Shown here piece by piece: positions 46,891 to 55,097 of a stretch of 64,000 bases of DNA (positions are counted from its first letter, which is position 1; every line of letters begins with the position of its first letter). The DNA is from JBHELB01 sp041859045. GTDB taxonomy: Bacteria > Hydrogenedentota > Hydrogenedentia > Hydrogenedentales > SLHB01. The stretch covers positions 4,921-68,920 of the forward strand of contig JBHELB010000064.1 of the NCBI GenBank assembly GCA_041859045.1, given 5' to 3'. The translations under genes were made by a program, and so were the position numbers. The notes under the pieces were generated by a model. That model had not been told where the DNA came from, searched no databases, and saw only the letters and a list, made by a program, of their open reading frames with translations.

Positions 46891-47523
46891 ATGTCAGATG
46901 ATCGAACCAAGGCAGCGATCGCCGATGACGATAACGCGCTGGCGCGAGGAGGAAATACCTGTCCTTGTCAATCCTGCCCATGCTGTCGAGGTGTCCCGAA
47001 ACGGTTCGCAAAATACGGCGTGCGGGAACGGGTCTTTCTTGTTCTCGTCGATGGAACCGTATGCAGAACTACCGGACGACTCGCCCGATGGAAGTGCCCT
47101 CTCTGCAAGAAGACCTTTACGGTCTACCCAGATTTCGCTCTGCCTTTCAAGCGATACACACGGCCAGACGTTATCGCTCTGTGCGAAAAGTATCTGGCCC
47201 ACGAATGGACGACCTACCGGGACACGGTCTGCGACAACGGAATGCCGCTGTTCTACCCGGAAAAGGAACCTGACCCTTCGTGGTGGAAGCAGGCCGACGA
47301 AGATGAAGTCGATCCAGACACCTGTGCGCCAGCCTTGTCCCACACCGCGCTCTACCGCTGGCTGACAACCCTCGCCAACCCCGGCTTCCCGGACATGCAG
47401 CATGAACCCTCATCCGGGGCTGTGCGTGCCCCATGCCGGGTCTCCCCAAACAAGTTCCGTAGCGAGGAACGTCGGCAAGCTCTCGAACGGTGCGCAGAAC
47501 TTCTCCAAATTCCGCCGCCTTGA
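46891..47523 (+). CDS. Zinc-ribbon protein of the recombinase module
   Basis: This 210-residue protein has a Cys-rich N-terminus (CPCQSCPCCRG) and a second Cys pair in WKCPLCKKTF, together a likely zinc ribbon of the kind found at the front of transposase-associated proteins. The segment YPDFALPFKRYTRPDVIALC follows, and then a helical, acidic C-terminal half. AAAGG lies before ATG 46891; GTG 46885 is an alternative. It is divergent from qatA and precedes the recombinase by 225 bases. I infer a DNA-binding accessory role in the mobile module. Confidence 0.7.
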   Translation: MSDDRTKAAIADDDNALARGGNTCPCQSCPCCRGVPKRFAKYGVRERVFLVLVDGTVCRTTGRLARWKCPLCKKTFTVYPDFALPFKRYTRPDVIALCEKYLAHEWTTYRDTVCDNGMPLFYPEKEPDPSWWKQADEDEVDPDTCAPALSHTALYRWLTTLANPGFPDMQHEPSSGAVRAPCRVSPNKFRSEERRQALERCAELLQIPPP

Positions 47524-47589
47524 GGACCTCCCCGCGTCGACAAAATCCATCCCCGAGTTGGCAACAGGAATCGAGCGAAGCTCGGCTAC

Positions 47590-47609
47590 AATTTCCGCAT
47601 TGCGAAATT
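47590..47609 (+). repeat. Hairpin/dyad in the recombinase leader
   Basis: AATTTC and GC on the left pair with GC and GAAATT on the right around a three-base ATT loop, with one bulged C. It lies in the 225-base untranslated stretch before the recombinase, together with a second small palindrome (CGAGCGAAGCTCG, 47571-47583). These could be recombinase or ParB-like binding sites, or RNA hairpins; no proof is visible. Confidence 0.4.
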
Positions 47610-47747
47610 TGGAAAAGCCGAAAGCCCGGAGCGAGAGTGCGTTCCAAACGCCAAACTCGGCATGTCGCAAGTAGTCGCGAGTCTCGCACAGAACGCACGG
47701 TGTTGTTTCCCGGTCCTCCGGGCATCATGGTAAGGAGTCGAATAGAA

Positions 47748-49301
47748 ATGCATGAAGATGACCGATTAGAAGAATCCGTCCCTCCGGCACGCGCCGTCAT
47801 CTACGCGCGGATGTCAACGGAACACCAACAGTATTCCACGGAGAACCAGTCCGACGTTATCCGGGAATACGCGTCAAAGCACAACATGGAAATCGTCCGC
47901 ACGTATGCCGACGAGGGGAAGAGCGGCTTGCGGCTCGACGGGCGCGACTCCCTGAAACGGCTGATCGAGGACGTCCAAAGTGGCCACGTGGACTTCGAGG
48001 CGATTCTCGTCTATGACGTCAGCCGCTGGGGGCGCTTCCAGGACGCGGACGAAAGCGCCTATTACGAGTACCTCTGCCGGCGCGCAGGTATCACCGTGAT
48101 CTACTGCGCCGAGCAATTCGAAAACGACGGCAGCCCCGTGTCCACCATCGTCAAGGGTGTCAAGCGGGCCATGGCCGGGGAATACAGCCGGGAGCTTTCC
48201 TCGAAGGTGTTCAAAGGGCAGTGCAGGCTGATTCAGCTCGGATACCGGCAAGGGGGCCATGCGGGGTTCGGTCTCCGGCGGATGCTGATTGATCAACAGG
48301 GCAACCCCAAGGGCGAGCTTCATTTCGGCGAGATGAAAAGCATTCAAACCGACCGGGTGATACTGGTGCCCGGACCGCCGGAGGAGTTAGCGGTCGTCGA
48401 AAGGATATTCACGGAGTTCGTACACGAACAGAAGCCGGAGAGTGAGATTGCGGATGCGCTCAATGCCCGCGGAATCGAGACCGACCTGGGGCGCTTGTGG
48501 ACCAAGAGCACCGTGAACCAAGTGCTCACCAATGAAAAGTACATCGGGAACAACGTCTACAACCGGGTCAGCTTCAAACTCAAGAAGAAACGGGTCCGGA
48601 ACCCCGAGGAGATGTGGATTCGAGCGGATGGCGTCTATGACCCGATTGTCGAGCCCGCGCTGTTCTGGGCGGCGCGCGAGATCATCCTGGCGCGCGCGCG
48701 CACCTTTTCCAATGACGAACTTATCCAGGGGCTGAAGGGCCTGCTCGAAAAGACGGGCTGGCTGTCATCCGTGATCATCGATGAGTGTGATGTACTCCCC
48801 TCAAGTTCGGTCTACAGGCACCGGTTCGGAAGCCTTCTCCGTGCTTACCAGCTTGTGGGATATGAACCTGACCGCGATTTCGAGTACCTGGAAACCAATC
48901 GGCGATTGCGGGAAATGTATCCCCGTGTCGTTGAGGACGTCGTTGCCAGAATGGCGGAAACGGGCGGGACAGTCGTTCGGGACAACGAGACGGACCTGTT
49001 CGCGGTGAATGGTGAATTCACGGTCTCGGTGATAATCGCGCGATGCCAGCGTACGCCCGCAGGGGCGTATCGTTGGAGCATTCGTCTTGACCGGGTCCTA
49101 CGCCCGGACATTACCGTCGCGGTAAGGATGGACGAGGTCAACGAATCCGCCATGGACTACTACCTGCTGCCTACCGTGGACATGGCCCTGCCCAAGCTCA
49201 GGTTGGCCGAGCAAAACGGCATCTACTTCGACGCGTATCGCTTCGATACGCTCGATTATCTTTACGGAATGGCGCGCCGTGCGCGGGTCGAGGTGGCCTG
49301 A
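47748..49301 (+). CDS. Large serine recombinase
   Basis: This 517-residue site-specific recombinase has a resolvase domain with the nucleophile serine in IYARMSTEHQ (residue about 21) and conserved arginines in YDVSRWGRFQDADE and the VKRAMAGEYSRELS region. A recombinase domain follows (about 165-300; GIETDLGRLWTKSTVNQVL). It lacks an obvious Cys zinc domain in the C-terminal 200 residues, perhaps supplied by the zinc-ribbon protein upstream. The start 47748 has AAGGAG ten bases upstream. Its stop overlaps the next gene as TGATG. Confidence 0.92.
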   Translation: MHEDDRLEESVPPARAVIYARMSTEHQQYSTENQSDVIREYASKHNMEIVRTYADEGKSGLRLDGRDSLKRLIEDVQSGHVDFEAILVYDVSRWGRFQDADESAYYEYLCRRAGITVIYCAEQFENDGSPVSTIVKGVKRAMAGEYSRELSSKVFKGQCRLIQLGYRQGGHAGFGLRRMLIDQQGNPKGELHFGEMKSIQTDRVILVPGPPEELAVVERIFTEFVHEQKPESEIADALNARGIETDLGRLWTKSTVNQVLTNEKYIGNNVYNRVSFKLKKKRVRNPEEMWIRADGVYDPIVEPALFWAAREIILARARTFSNDELIQGLKGLLEKTGWLSSVIIDECDVLPSSSVYRHRFGSLLRAYQLVGYEPDRDFEYLETNRRLREMYPRVVEDVVARMAETGGTVVRDNETDLFAVNGEFTVSVIIARCQRTPAGAYRWSIRLDRVLRPDITVAVRMDEVNESAMDYYLLPTVDMALPKLRLAEQNGIYFDAYRFDTLDYLYGMARRARVEVA

Positions 49302-50182
49302 TGAACAATCACCAAGACATACAGATGATTCCAATCAGCAAGGTGCACATCTTGAATCCCCGGAATCGAGACAAGCGAAAATTCGGCGAGATTGTCAGTA
49401 ACATCTCGCACCTCGGGCTCAAGCGGCCAATCGTCGTGAGTCGGCGGGGGGAGCTTGAGGGTGACGACGAATACGATTTGGTCTGCGGGCAAGGCCGCCT
49501 CGAAGCCTTCCAGAGGCTCGGCCAGATGATGATCCCGGCGATCATCATGGACATCTCGCGCGACGAGAGATTGATCGGCAGCCTGGTCGAAAACTGCGCT
49601 CGACGCACTCCGCGCATGATCGAGATGGTCCGGCAAGTCGGCGCCCTACGCGACAAGGGATACAAGAACGTCGAGATTGCCAAGAAGATCGACATCGACG
49701 AGACGATGGTGAGCGGGGTGATTCTTCTTCTGGACCAGGGGGAAGAACGTCTGTTGCAGTCCGTGGAATGTGACCGCATTCCCGTGACGGTCGCCATGAT
49801 GATCGCCACGTCCAGTGATGTGGAGGTCCAGAAGGCGTTGGCTGAAGCCTACGAGAGCAAACAACTCCGTGGCAAGGCCATCCTGCGTGCCCGGCAGATA
49901 GTGGAGCAGCGGCGGACCTATGGCAAATCCTTCCACGGGACGAAGAAGGAAACCCCAAAGCCCATCTCCTCGGATGCCATTGTCCGAGCCTACAACAATG
50001 AAACCAAGCGCCAGAAGGTGACAATCAAGAAGGCGGAACTCTGCGACACCCGTCTGCTCTTCATCGTCAACGCCCTGAAGTCGCTGTTCGAGGATGAGAA
50101 TTTCGTGAACCTTCTGCGCGCGGAAGGTCTGGACACTCTGCCGGCGTATTTGTCCGAGCAGATGGGGAGGCAATCGCATTGA
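49301..50182 (+). CDS. ParB/RepB-like partition protein 1 of the recombinase module
   Basis: This 293-residue protein has a ParB N-terminal (CTP-binding-fold) domain with CGQGRLEAF (near residue 65) and LVENCARR (near 97), matching the GxxRxxA and ENxxR positions. A helix-turn-helix region follows (YKNVEIAKKIDIDETMVSG, about 125-145) and a RepB-like C-terminus. No ParA is nearby, so a segregation role is doubtful; it may organise the recombinase site or control the operon. It overlaps the recombinase (TGATG) and the next gene (TTGA). Confidence 0.85.
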   Translation: MNNHQDIQMIPISKVHILNPRNRDKRKFGEIVSNISHLGLKRPIVVSRRGELEGDDEYDLVCGQGRLEAFQRLGQMMIPAIIMDISRDERLIGSLVENCARRTPRMIEMVRQVGALRDKGYKNVEIAKKIDIDETMVSGVILLLDQGEERLLQSVECDRIPVTVAMMIATSSDVEVQKALAEAYESKQLRGKAILRARQIVEQRRTYGKSFHGTKKETPKPISSDAIVRAYNNETKRQKVTIKKAELCDTRLLFIVNALKSLFEDENFVNLLRAEGLDTLPAYLSEQMGRQSH

Positions 50183-51075
50183 GCGCCGAGAAAGTCCGTC
50201 TTGGCTTCGAACTGGAGGGCGTGACGCTCCCGCTGGAGCATATCCTGCCGTCCAAGCAGGTCAATCCTGCAATTCGCAAGAGCCGCAAGTACGCAACCAT
50301 TCTGGCGTCGATCCAGGAGGTGGGATTGATCGAACCGCCCATCGTTTACCGCTCCAAGAAGGTGGCGCGGGCGCCCGAGAGCTATATCCTTGTCGACGGA
50401 CACATCAGACTTGACGTTCTCAAGGCATTGGGCCACACGGAGGTGTTCTGCCTGATTTCCACCGATGACGAGGCGTTCACCTATAACCACAAGGTCAACC
50501 GTCTGCCGCCCATCCAAGAGCATTTCATGATCATGAGGGCCATCGACAGCGGGGTCGCAGAGGACCGGATCGCGAAGGCGCTGAATGTGGACTTGGCGCG
50601 CATACGGAAGCAACGTACGCTCTTGGACGGAATCTGCGGCGAGGCGGTCGACCTGCTGCGAGACAAACCTGTGACGCCGAATGGGTTACGGTCGTTGAGG
50701 AAGGTCAAGCCTATCCGGCAGATAGAAATCGCGGAACTGGTGAACGCTGTCGGCAATTACACGACGCCGTACATCAAGGCACTCGTCGCCGCCAGCCCCA
50801 AGGACCAATGTGTTCCCGGTAGCGACGGCAAGCCCTCCTTTGGCGTGAGGCCGGAGGACCTAGCCAAGATGGAAAAGGAGATGGCCGCCCTTGAGCGGGA
50901 CTTCCGGCTCATCGAACAGAGCTACGGCACAAACGTGCTGAATCTGGTACTTGCCCGTGGGTACCTTTCCAAGCTGCTGTCCAACAACAGGGTCCTGCGC
51001 TACCTGTCCGGTCACTACGGGGACATTGCGGCGGAGTTTCAGAAGGTGGTAGATTCCGCGTCATTGGAGACGTGA
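50179..51075 (+). CDS. ParB/RepB-like partition protein 2 of the recombinase module
   Basis: This 298-residue protein has a diverged ParB-like N-terminal domain (VDGHIRLDVLKALGH in place of the G-x-x-R motif, near residue 75). An HTH-like segment lies near 130-150 and a C-terminal region resembles the RepB partition family. The TTG start at 50179 is supported by GGGGAGG eight bases upstream and overlaps the preceding stop. Its paralogy to the previous gene suggests the two form a heterodimer. Function in the module is unknown. Confidence 0.82.
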   Translation: MSAEKVRLGFELEGVTLPLEHILPSKQVNPAIRKSRKYATILASIQEVGLIEPPIVYRSKKVARAPESYILVDGHIRLDVLKALGHTEVFCLISTDDEAFTYNHKVNRLPPIQEHFMIMRAIDSGVAEDRIAKALNVDLARIRKQRTLLDGICGEAVDLLRDKPVTPNGLRSLRKVKPIRQIEIAELVNAVGNYTTPYIKALVAASPKDQCVPGSDGKPSFGVRPEDLAKMEKEMAALERDFRLIEQSYGTNVLNLVLARGYLSKLLSNNRVLRYLSGHYGDIAAEFQKVVDSASLET

Positions 51076-51473
51076 CGAACAACGGACCTGTTGATTGGGG
51101 AACCACTCTCAAACGCATCCCTACTGGTTCACCATGAGACTACCTGGATTCGTCTTGCATGCAAGGACATGACCAAAGGTATCGGGAGCGATTACCAAGC
51201 ACCTTGTGCAGTACCTTATCGACGCCACATTCTCGCACGTGCCAGGCATAGACGATGCGCTTGTAGAAGACCTCCGCTGTTCGTGCTTTCTGGCACGGAT
51301 CTTCGCCCAAGATGGTCTATGGATTACCATCACTGGTCAAGAATATGTAGTAGGATATACCTGGCGCAGGCGATCTCCCGTGTCGAACGTTCGAAGAAGA
51401 CCGGTAATCGGGCGCTATGATCTCCGATTCGGCGGCTGAACATCGGTTGTTGAATAGACTTGACGCAAAGTCA
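51076..51473 (+). other. 398-base gap after the recombinase module
   Basis: No recognised gene. One frame (51206-51439, GTG start, 77 codons) has a plausible protein-like stretch (VEDLRCSCFLARIFAQDGLW) but no family or ribosome binding site and may be a decayed fragment. The right end of the mobile module probably lies here, but I found no repeat marking it. Confidence 0.4.
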
Positions 51474-51854
51474 CTACACTGATGCGTCGATGATTCTGAT
51501 TAGCGCGTCCTCGACTTCGCGGGCGACTCCCTGAAGTGACGGCGAGTTGAACAAGGCAATAAGTTCCGTTGGTTTGATCGTGCTGACCTTTACCTTCCCA
51601 TGTTCTTCATAAACGCAGATACGGCATGGCAAGGCATTGGCTATGGACATGTTCGTCTCCAGCACGGTTTTAGCTTTGACCGGATTGCAGACCTCAAAAA
51701 TCCGACATGCCGCATCGAAACTCACACCTTTGGCGGCCATTTTTTCCTTCAGGTCATGAACACCAAGCACGCCAAAGCTGTTGGCTTGCGCAGCGGCCTC
51801 AAGCCGCTTGCATACATCGTTGATATTCTTTTCACTGTCCTTCACGTATAGCAT
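51474..51854 (-). CDS. DUF302 domain protein
   Basis: This 126-residue protein belongs to the DUF302 family (motifs GVLGVHDLKEKM, then FEVCNPVKAKTVLE and ALPCRICVYEE). Such proteins are common beside metal resistance and redox genes; their activity is unknown. Two conserved cysteines (in EVCNP and LPCRI) could bind metal or form a redox pair. No signal peptide is seen. It is the last gene of the metal-resistance cluster, about 57 bases after the DUF2703 lipoprotein. Confidence 0.82.
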   Translation of the reverse strand: MLYVKDSEKNINDVCKRLEAAAQANSFGVLGVHDLKEKMAAKGVSFDAACRIFEVCNPVKAKTVLETNMSIANALPCRICVYEEHGKVKVSTIKPTELIALFNSPSLQGVAREVEDALIRIIDASV

Positions 51855-51911
51855 ACGGGTTCCTTTCCGGCCATTATCACGGTAGTTGACGGTAATCTTG
51901 TTACTGTCGGT

Positions 51912-52541
51912 CTATTTCCCTAAGAGCTTCAGGTGCGGCAGAACCGAGTTTGTCCAGTTATCTGAATTAATATTTACTTTGTTATCGCCACACTGTGAAG
52001 TTGGGCGGCAGACAGAATTCTCTTGAACCGATCTCCCGACTGGGCAGCAAGCAACACCGGATTCGCCAGTAAGCAACTGGGCACCCGCGAGGAGCCCTGC
52101 TTTGATGATAAGTTCGGCGGGGATAGCTTCATACGCCTTGCCATCTACCATTACAGTTCTGCATTCGGAGCCTCCGCAAGCGGAACCACACACGCTCTGG
52201 CTGCTTGTAGCCGAAAGCCATTTTTCGAGCGGCTCTCCACCAATCCAAATACGGTTCGACTCAAGCGGCCCCTTGGCGAATTCGGCACGACTGAGGGCCT
52301 CTTTCTCAAGATCGACGTTTATTCCCAACGCCCCAAGCGAACGCTTGAGCTTGCCGACAGCGTTCGCAACCGCTGTTTCGGTCAGGCCACAGCGGCCACA
52401 GGTTTGCCCGCTTTCATCCACGAGGCGTTGCCAGCGAACCGTTAGGCTTTTCACCGGCATCCCGCTCGTGTCGTGCTTCGGGTCTGTCGCGCAACCGGCC
52501 AATAGCCCGAGGCAAACGATCAATCCGATGTACTGTTTCAT
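51912..52541 (-). CDS. DUF2703 lipoprotein of the metal resistance cluster
   Basis: From ATG 52541 the protein has 209 residues and a lipoprotein signal with lipobox LLAGC (Cys about residue 17). The rest is a DUF2703 domain: RWQRLVDESGQTCGRCG, then a SRAEFAKGPLESNRIWIGG segment and a Cys-rich part (SVCGSACGGSECRTV). The Cys pairs suggest metal or thiol chemistry in the periplasm. GGGAGGA lies four to five bases before the start, so an upstream in-frame ATG is rejected. It follows the P-type ATPase gene by 28 bases. Confidence 0.82.
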   Translation of the reverse strand: MKQYIGLIVCLGLLAGCATDPKHDTSGMPVKSLTVRWQRLVDESGQTCGRCGLTETAVANAVGKLKRSLGALGINVDLEKEALSRAEFAKGPLESNRIWIGGEPLEKWLSATSSQSVCGSACGGSECRTVMVDGKAYEAIPAELIIKAGLLAGAQLLTGESGVACCPVGRSVQENSVCRPTSQCGDNKVNINSDNWTNSVLPHLKLLGK

Positions 52542-52569
52542 CTGTCCTCCCATCGTGTCTTCATCTTTC

Positions 52570-54765
52570 TCATTTCGTTGTCTCGTCTCGGCAGGTGCTT
52601 CCACCGTTAAGTAACCGCAACCCGTTAAAGATGACCAGGAGCGACGCTCCCATGTCCGCGGCGATAGCCATCCACAGGGTTGCGATTCCGCCCAGCGCGA
52701 GCAAGATGAAGAGTAGTTTCAGGCCGAGTGCGAAAACGATGTTCTGTTGAATGACGGCAAGCGTGCGGCGAGAATGCCGGATTAACCAAGGGACCTTGCT
52801 CAAGTCGTCGGACATGAGTGCGATATCCGCTGTTTCGATGGCGGCGTCCGTACCGGCTGCGCCCATAGCAATTGCCAAGCTGGCCGCAGCCATGGCCGGG
52901 GCATCATTTACTCCATCGCCAACCATGGCAACATGGTCGTACTGACGTGTCAAGGACTCGACAGCGCTCACCTTGTCTTCAGGCAGCAATTCGGATCGAA
53001 ACTCATCTACGCCACAAGCATTGGCCACAGCCCGTGCCGTGCCCTCGTTGTCCCCGGTCAGCATGATGGTCCGCTCGATGCCTGCGGCCTTCAACTCCCG
53101 CAAGGCCACGACGCTCTCCGGCCTCAACGCGTCGCCGACGCTAAGCATGCCGCAGACGTGACGGTCGTTCCCGACAATCACGACCGAATGTCCTGCGTCC
53201 TCCAGGGCCAACGCCTTCTCATGCATATCGGGGGATTCCGCCCCTTTCTCATGAAGCATCCGGTGACTGCCGAGCCAGAACAGTCGGCCTTCGATATAGC
53301 CTTCGGCACCTTTCCCTTTAATCGATTGGAACCTATCGACAGGAAGTACCTTCAAGTCCCGTTCCATTCCCTTGCGCACAATTGCCCGCGCCAAGGGATG
53401 GTCGCTCAATGTTTCCAGCGATGCCGCACGCTGGAGCAGTTCGTCCTCGGAATGACCGTTCAGCGGAATTACCCGCTGGACTTCGGGCTGGCCCCGCGTC
53501 AAGGTCCCTGTCTTGTCAAAGGCAATCACTCGCAGCCGCGCAGGGGCCTCCAGGTACATTCCGCCCTTGATCAGGACACCCGCACGCGCCGCAGCGCTGA
53601 GTCCGGCGACAATGCTGACGGGCGTGGAGATGACAAGCGCACAGGGACACGCGATGACCAGGATGACGAGGGCTTCGTAGATCCATTTTGCCCATGCGCC
53701 TCCGAACAGCAGCGGGGGTACGAGCGCGATGGTTATCGCCAAGATCATCATGGCGGGCGTGTAGTACCGCGCAAACTTCTCGACCCACTGTTCCGAGGAC
53801 GCACGCCGGGACTGGGCCTCTTCGACCATGCGGATGATGCGGGCAAGGGTTGTGTCCGTTGCCGCTTTTGTCGTCTTGAATTCGATGGCTCCATCCTCGT
53901 TGATGGTCCCCGCGAAGACTTCCTGCCCCACGGCCTTGGAGACGGGCATCGATTCCCCCGTGATGGGGGCCTGATTGATGGAGGTGGACCCTTTGGTAAC
54001 CACCCCGTCAAGCGGGACCCGTTCACCGGGCCGGACCACGACTGTCGCGCCCAGCGGCACATCCTCCACGGGCTTCTCTTCGATGTCCCCATCCGTGGGG
54101 CAGATGATCCGTGCGCGCGGGGGCGAGAGGTCCAACAGTGCACTGATGGCACGCCGCGCCCGTTCCACGCTCCACGATTCCAACAGGAGCGCGATGGCAA
54201 ACAGGAACGTCACCGTGGCGGCCTCGAACCATTCGCCAATCGCCATGGCTCCTAAAGCGGCCACTGTCATTAGAAGGTTCATGTCCGGCCGTATACGGCG
54301 CGCAGAAACAAGCGCCTTGGGGAAGATGAACCACCCGCCCATGATGGCCGCTGCGAGGTAGAATGCGATGGACACCACAGGGAAACGATGCTCCCCGCCT
54401 TCACCGGCAACGAAAGCGTCGGCCAACCCATGCGTTGCTGCATGAATCAGGAACCCAACGGCGCAGGCGCTGCCGCTCGCCACGACCGTGACCATTCTGC
54501 CCCGGCGTTCCCAGAAGCCTGCCGCGCCCGACTGCTTGGACACCTGCTGCCCCCAGGGAATCGCCTGCATTCCGGTTCGTGCGACCGCCTGGACGATCTC
54601 GCCTTCCTGAATGCCTTCCTCCGGGAGGTCGACGGTCATCTTGGCGTTCATCAAGTCGAACGTGACCTTGCCGTCCGAGCCTAGCAGGGGACACACCTCA
54701 CACTTGAGCGCGGCGACCTCTTCGGCGCAGTCCATCCCTCGTATCCTGAAGGACCGTTGTTTCAT
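52570..54765 (-). CDS. Heavy-metal (Zn/Cd/Pb-type) translocating P-type ATPase
   Basis: This 731-residue efflux ATPase exports divalent metal ions from the cytoplasm. It has an N-terminal HMA domain with GMDCAEEV in place of GMxCxxC, eight membrane helices, the CPC motif (ACPCALVIST), phosphorylation site FDKTGTLTRG and GDGVNDAPA. The CPC plus CzcCBA partners point to Zn2+, Cd2+ or Pb2+ rather than copper. The GMDCAEE form of the HMA domain is typical of ZntA/CadA. The start has GGAAAG nearby. Confidence 0.92.
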   Translation of the reverse strand: MKQRSFRIRGMDCAEEVAALKCEVCPLLGSDGKVTFDLMNAKMTVDLPEEGIQEGEIVQAVARTGMQAIPWGQQVSKQSGAAGFWERRGRMVTVVASGSACAVGFLIHAATHGLADAFVAGEGGEHRFPVVSIAFYLAAAIMGGWFIFPKALVSARRIRPDMNLLMTVAALGAMAIGEWFEAATVTFLFAIALLLESWSVERARRAISALLDLSPPRARIICPTDGDIEEKPVEDVPLGATVVVRPGERVPLDGVVTKGSTSINQAPITGESMPVSKAVGQEVFAGTINEDGAIEFKTTKAATDTTLARIIRMVEEAQSRRASSEQWVEKFARYYTPAMMILAITIALVPPLLFGGAWAKWIYEALVILVIACPCALVISTPVSIVAGLSAAARAGVLIKGGMYLEAPARLRVIAFDKTGTLTRGQPEVQRVIPLNGHSEDELLQRAASLETLSDHPLARAIVRKGMERDLKVLPVDRFQSIKGKGAEGYIEGRLFWLGSHRMLHEKGAESPDMHEKALALEDAGHSVVIVGNDRHVCGMLSVGDALRPESVVALRELKAAGIERTIMLTGDNEGTARAVANACGVDEFRSELLPEDKVSAVESLTRQYDHVAMVGDGVNDAPAMAAASLAIAMGAAGTDAAIETADIALMSDDLSKVPWLIRHSRRTLAVIQQNIVFALGLKLLFILLALGGIATLWMAIAADMGASLLVIFNGLRLLNGGSTCRDETTK

Positions 54766-54818
54766 GATGCTTTCCTTTCAACGAGCATTATACAGATGCT
54801 GTTTCCTCTTCGTGGTAT

Positions 54819-55070
54819 TTACCGATGCCTCCATTCGTAGACCGACCAGACGGTCAATCCCAAGCAGCCCAGCCAAAGCACAATCAAGAAGATCGGGATG
54901 TGCACGTAACCTGCCGTGGCAATCCTATACCGTGTCCATATCGCACCAAGACCCAGCGAGACCGCCGTGATTCCACCGCACCACAACGCCATTTGTCGGG
55001 CACTGCGACGGCGCTCTTGCGACTTGCTCGACCGGGCTTTGGTTCTTGTCTTCGGAGTTGAGTCTTGCAT
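54819..55070 (-). CDS. Small membrane protein of unknown function
   Basis: This 83-residue protein has a basic, Ser/Arg/Lys-rich N-terminus (about 28 residues) and two hydrophobic helices (about 29-47 and 59-77). It follows the CzcA gene by 27 bases and precedes the P-type ATPase, so it is part of the operon. I recognise no family. A role as accessory subunit of CzcA or of the ATPase is possible. Confidence 0.65.
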   Translation of the reverse strand: MQDSTPKTRTKARSSKSQERRRSARQMALWCGGITAVSLGLGAIWTRYRIATAGYVHIPIFLIVLWLGCLGLTVWSVYEWRHR

Positions 55071-55097
55071 AGCGTCACCTATGTCTGCGGTCGCATG

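Larger units (their letters stand above)
46891..51075 (+). mobile_element. Candidate mobile module: zinc ribbon, serine recombinase, two ParB/RepB-like proteins
   Basis: Four genes on one strand, three of them overlapping, combine a DNA-cutting recombinase with partition-like DNA-binding proteins and no ParA or replication gene. I could not identify terminal repeats or attachment sites, so the element's ends are unknown. The listed limits are only those of its genes. The neighbouring Qat operon may be its cargo or simply an adjacent island. Confidence 0.45.

Noticed and set aside
51206..51439. 77-codon frame after the second ParB-like gene
   Set aside because: Partly protein-like, but no family, no ribosome binding site and only a GTG start; kept as a note, not a gene.
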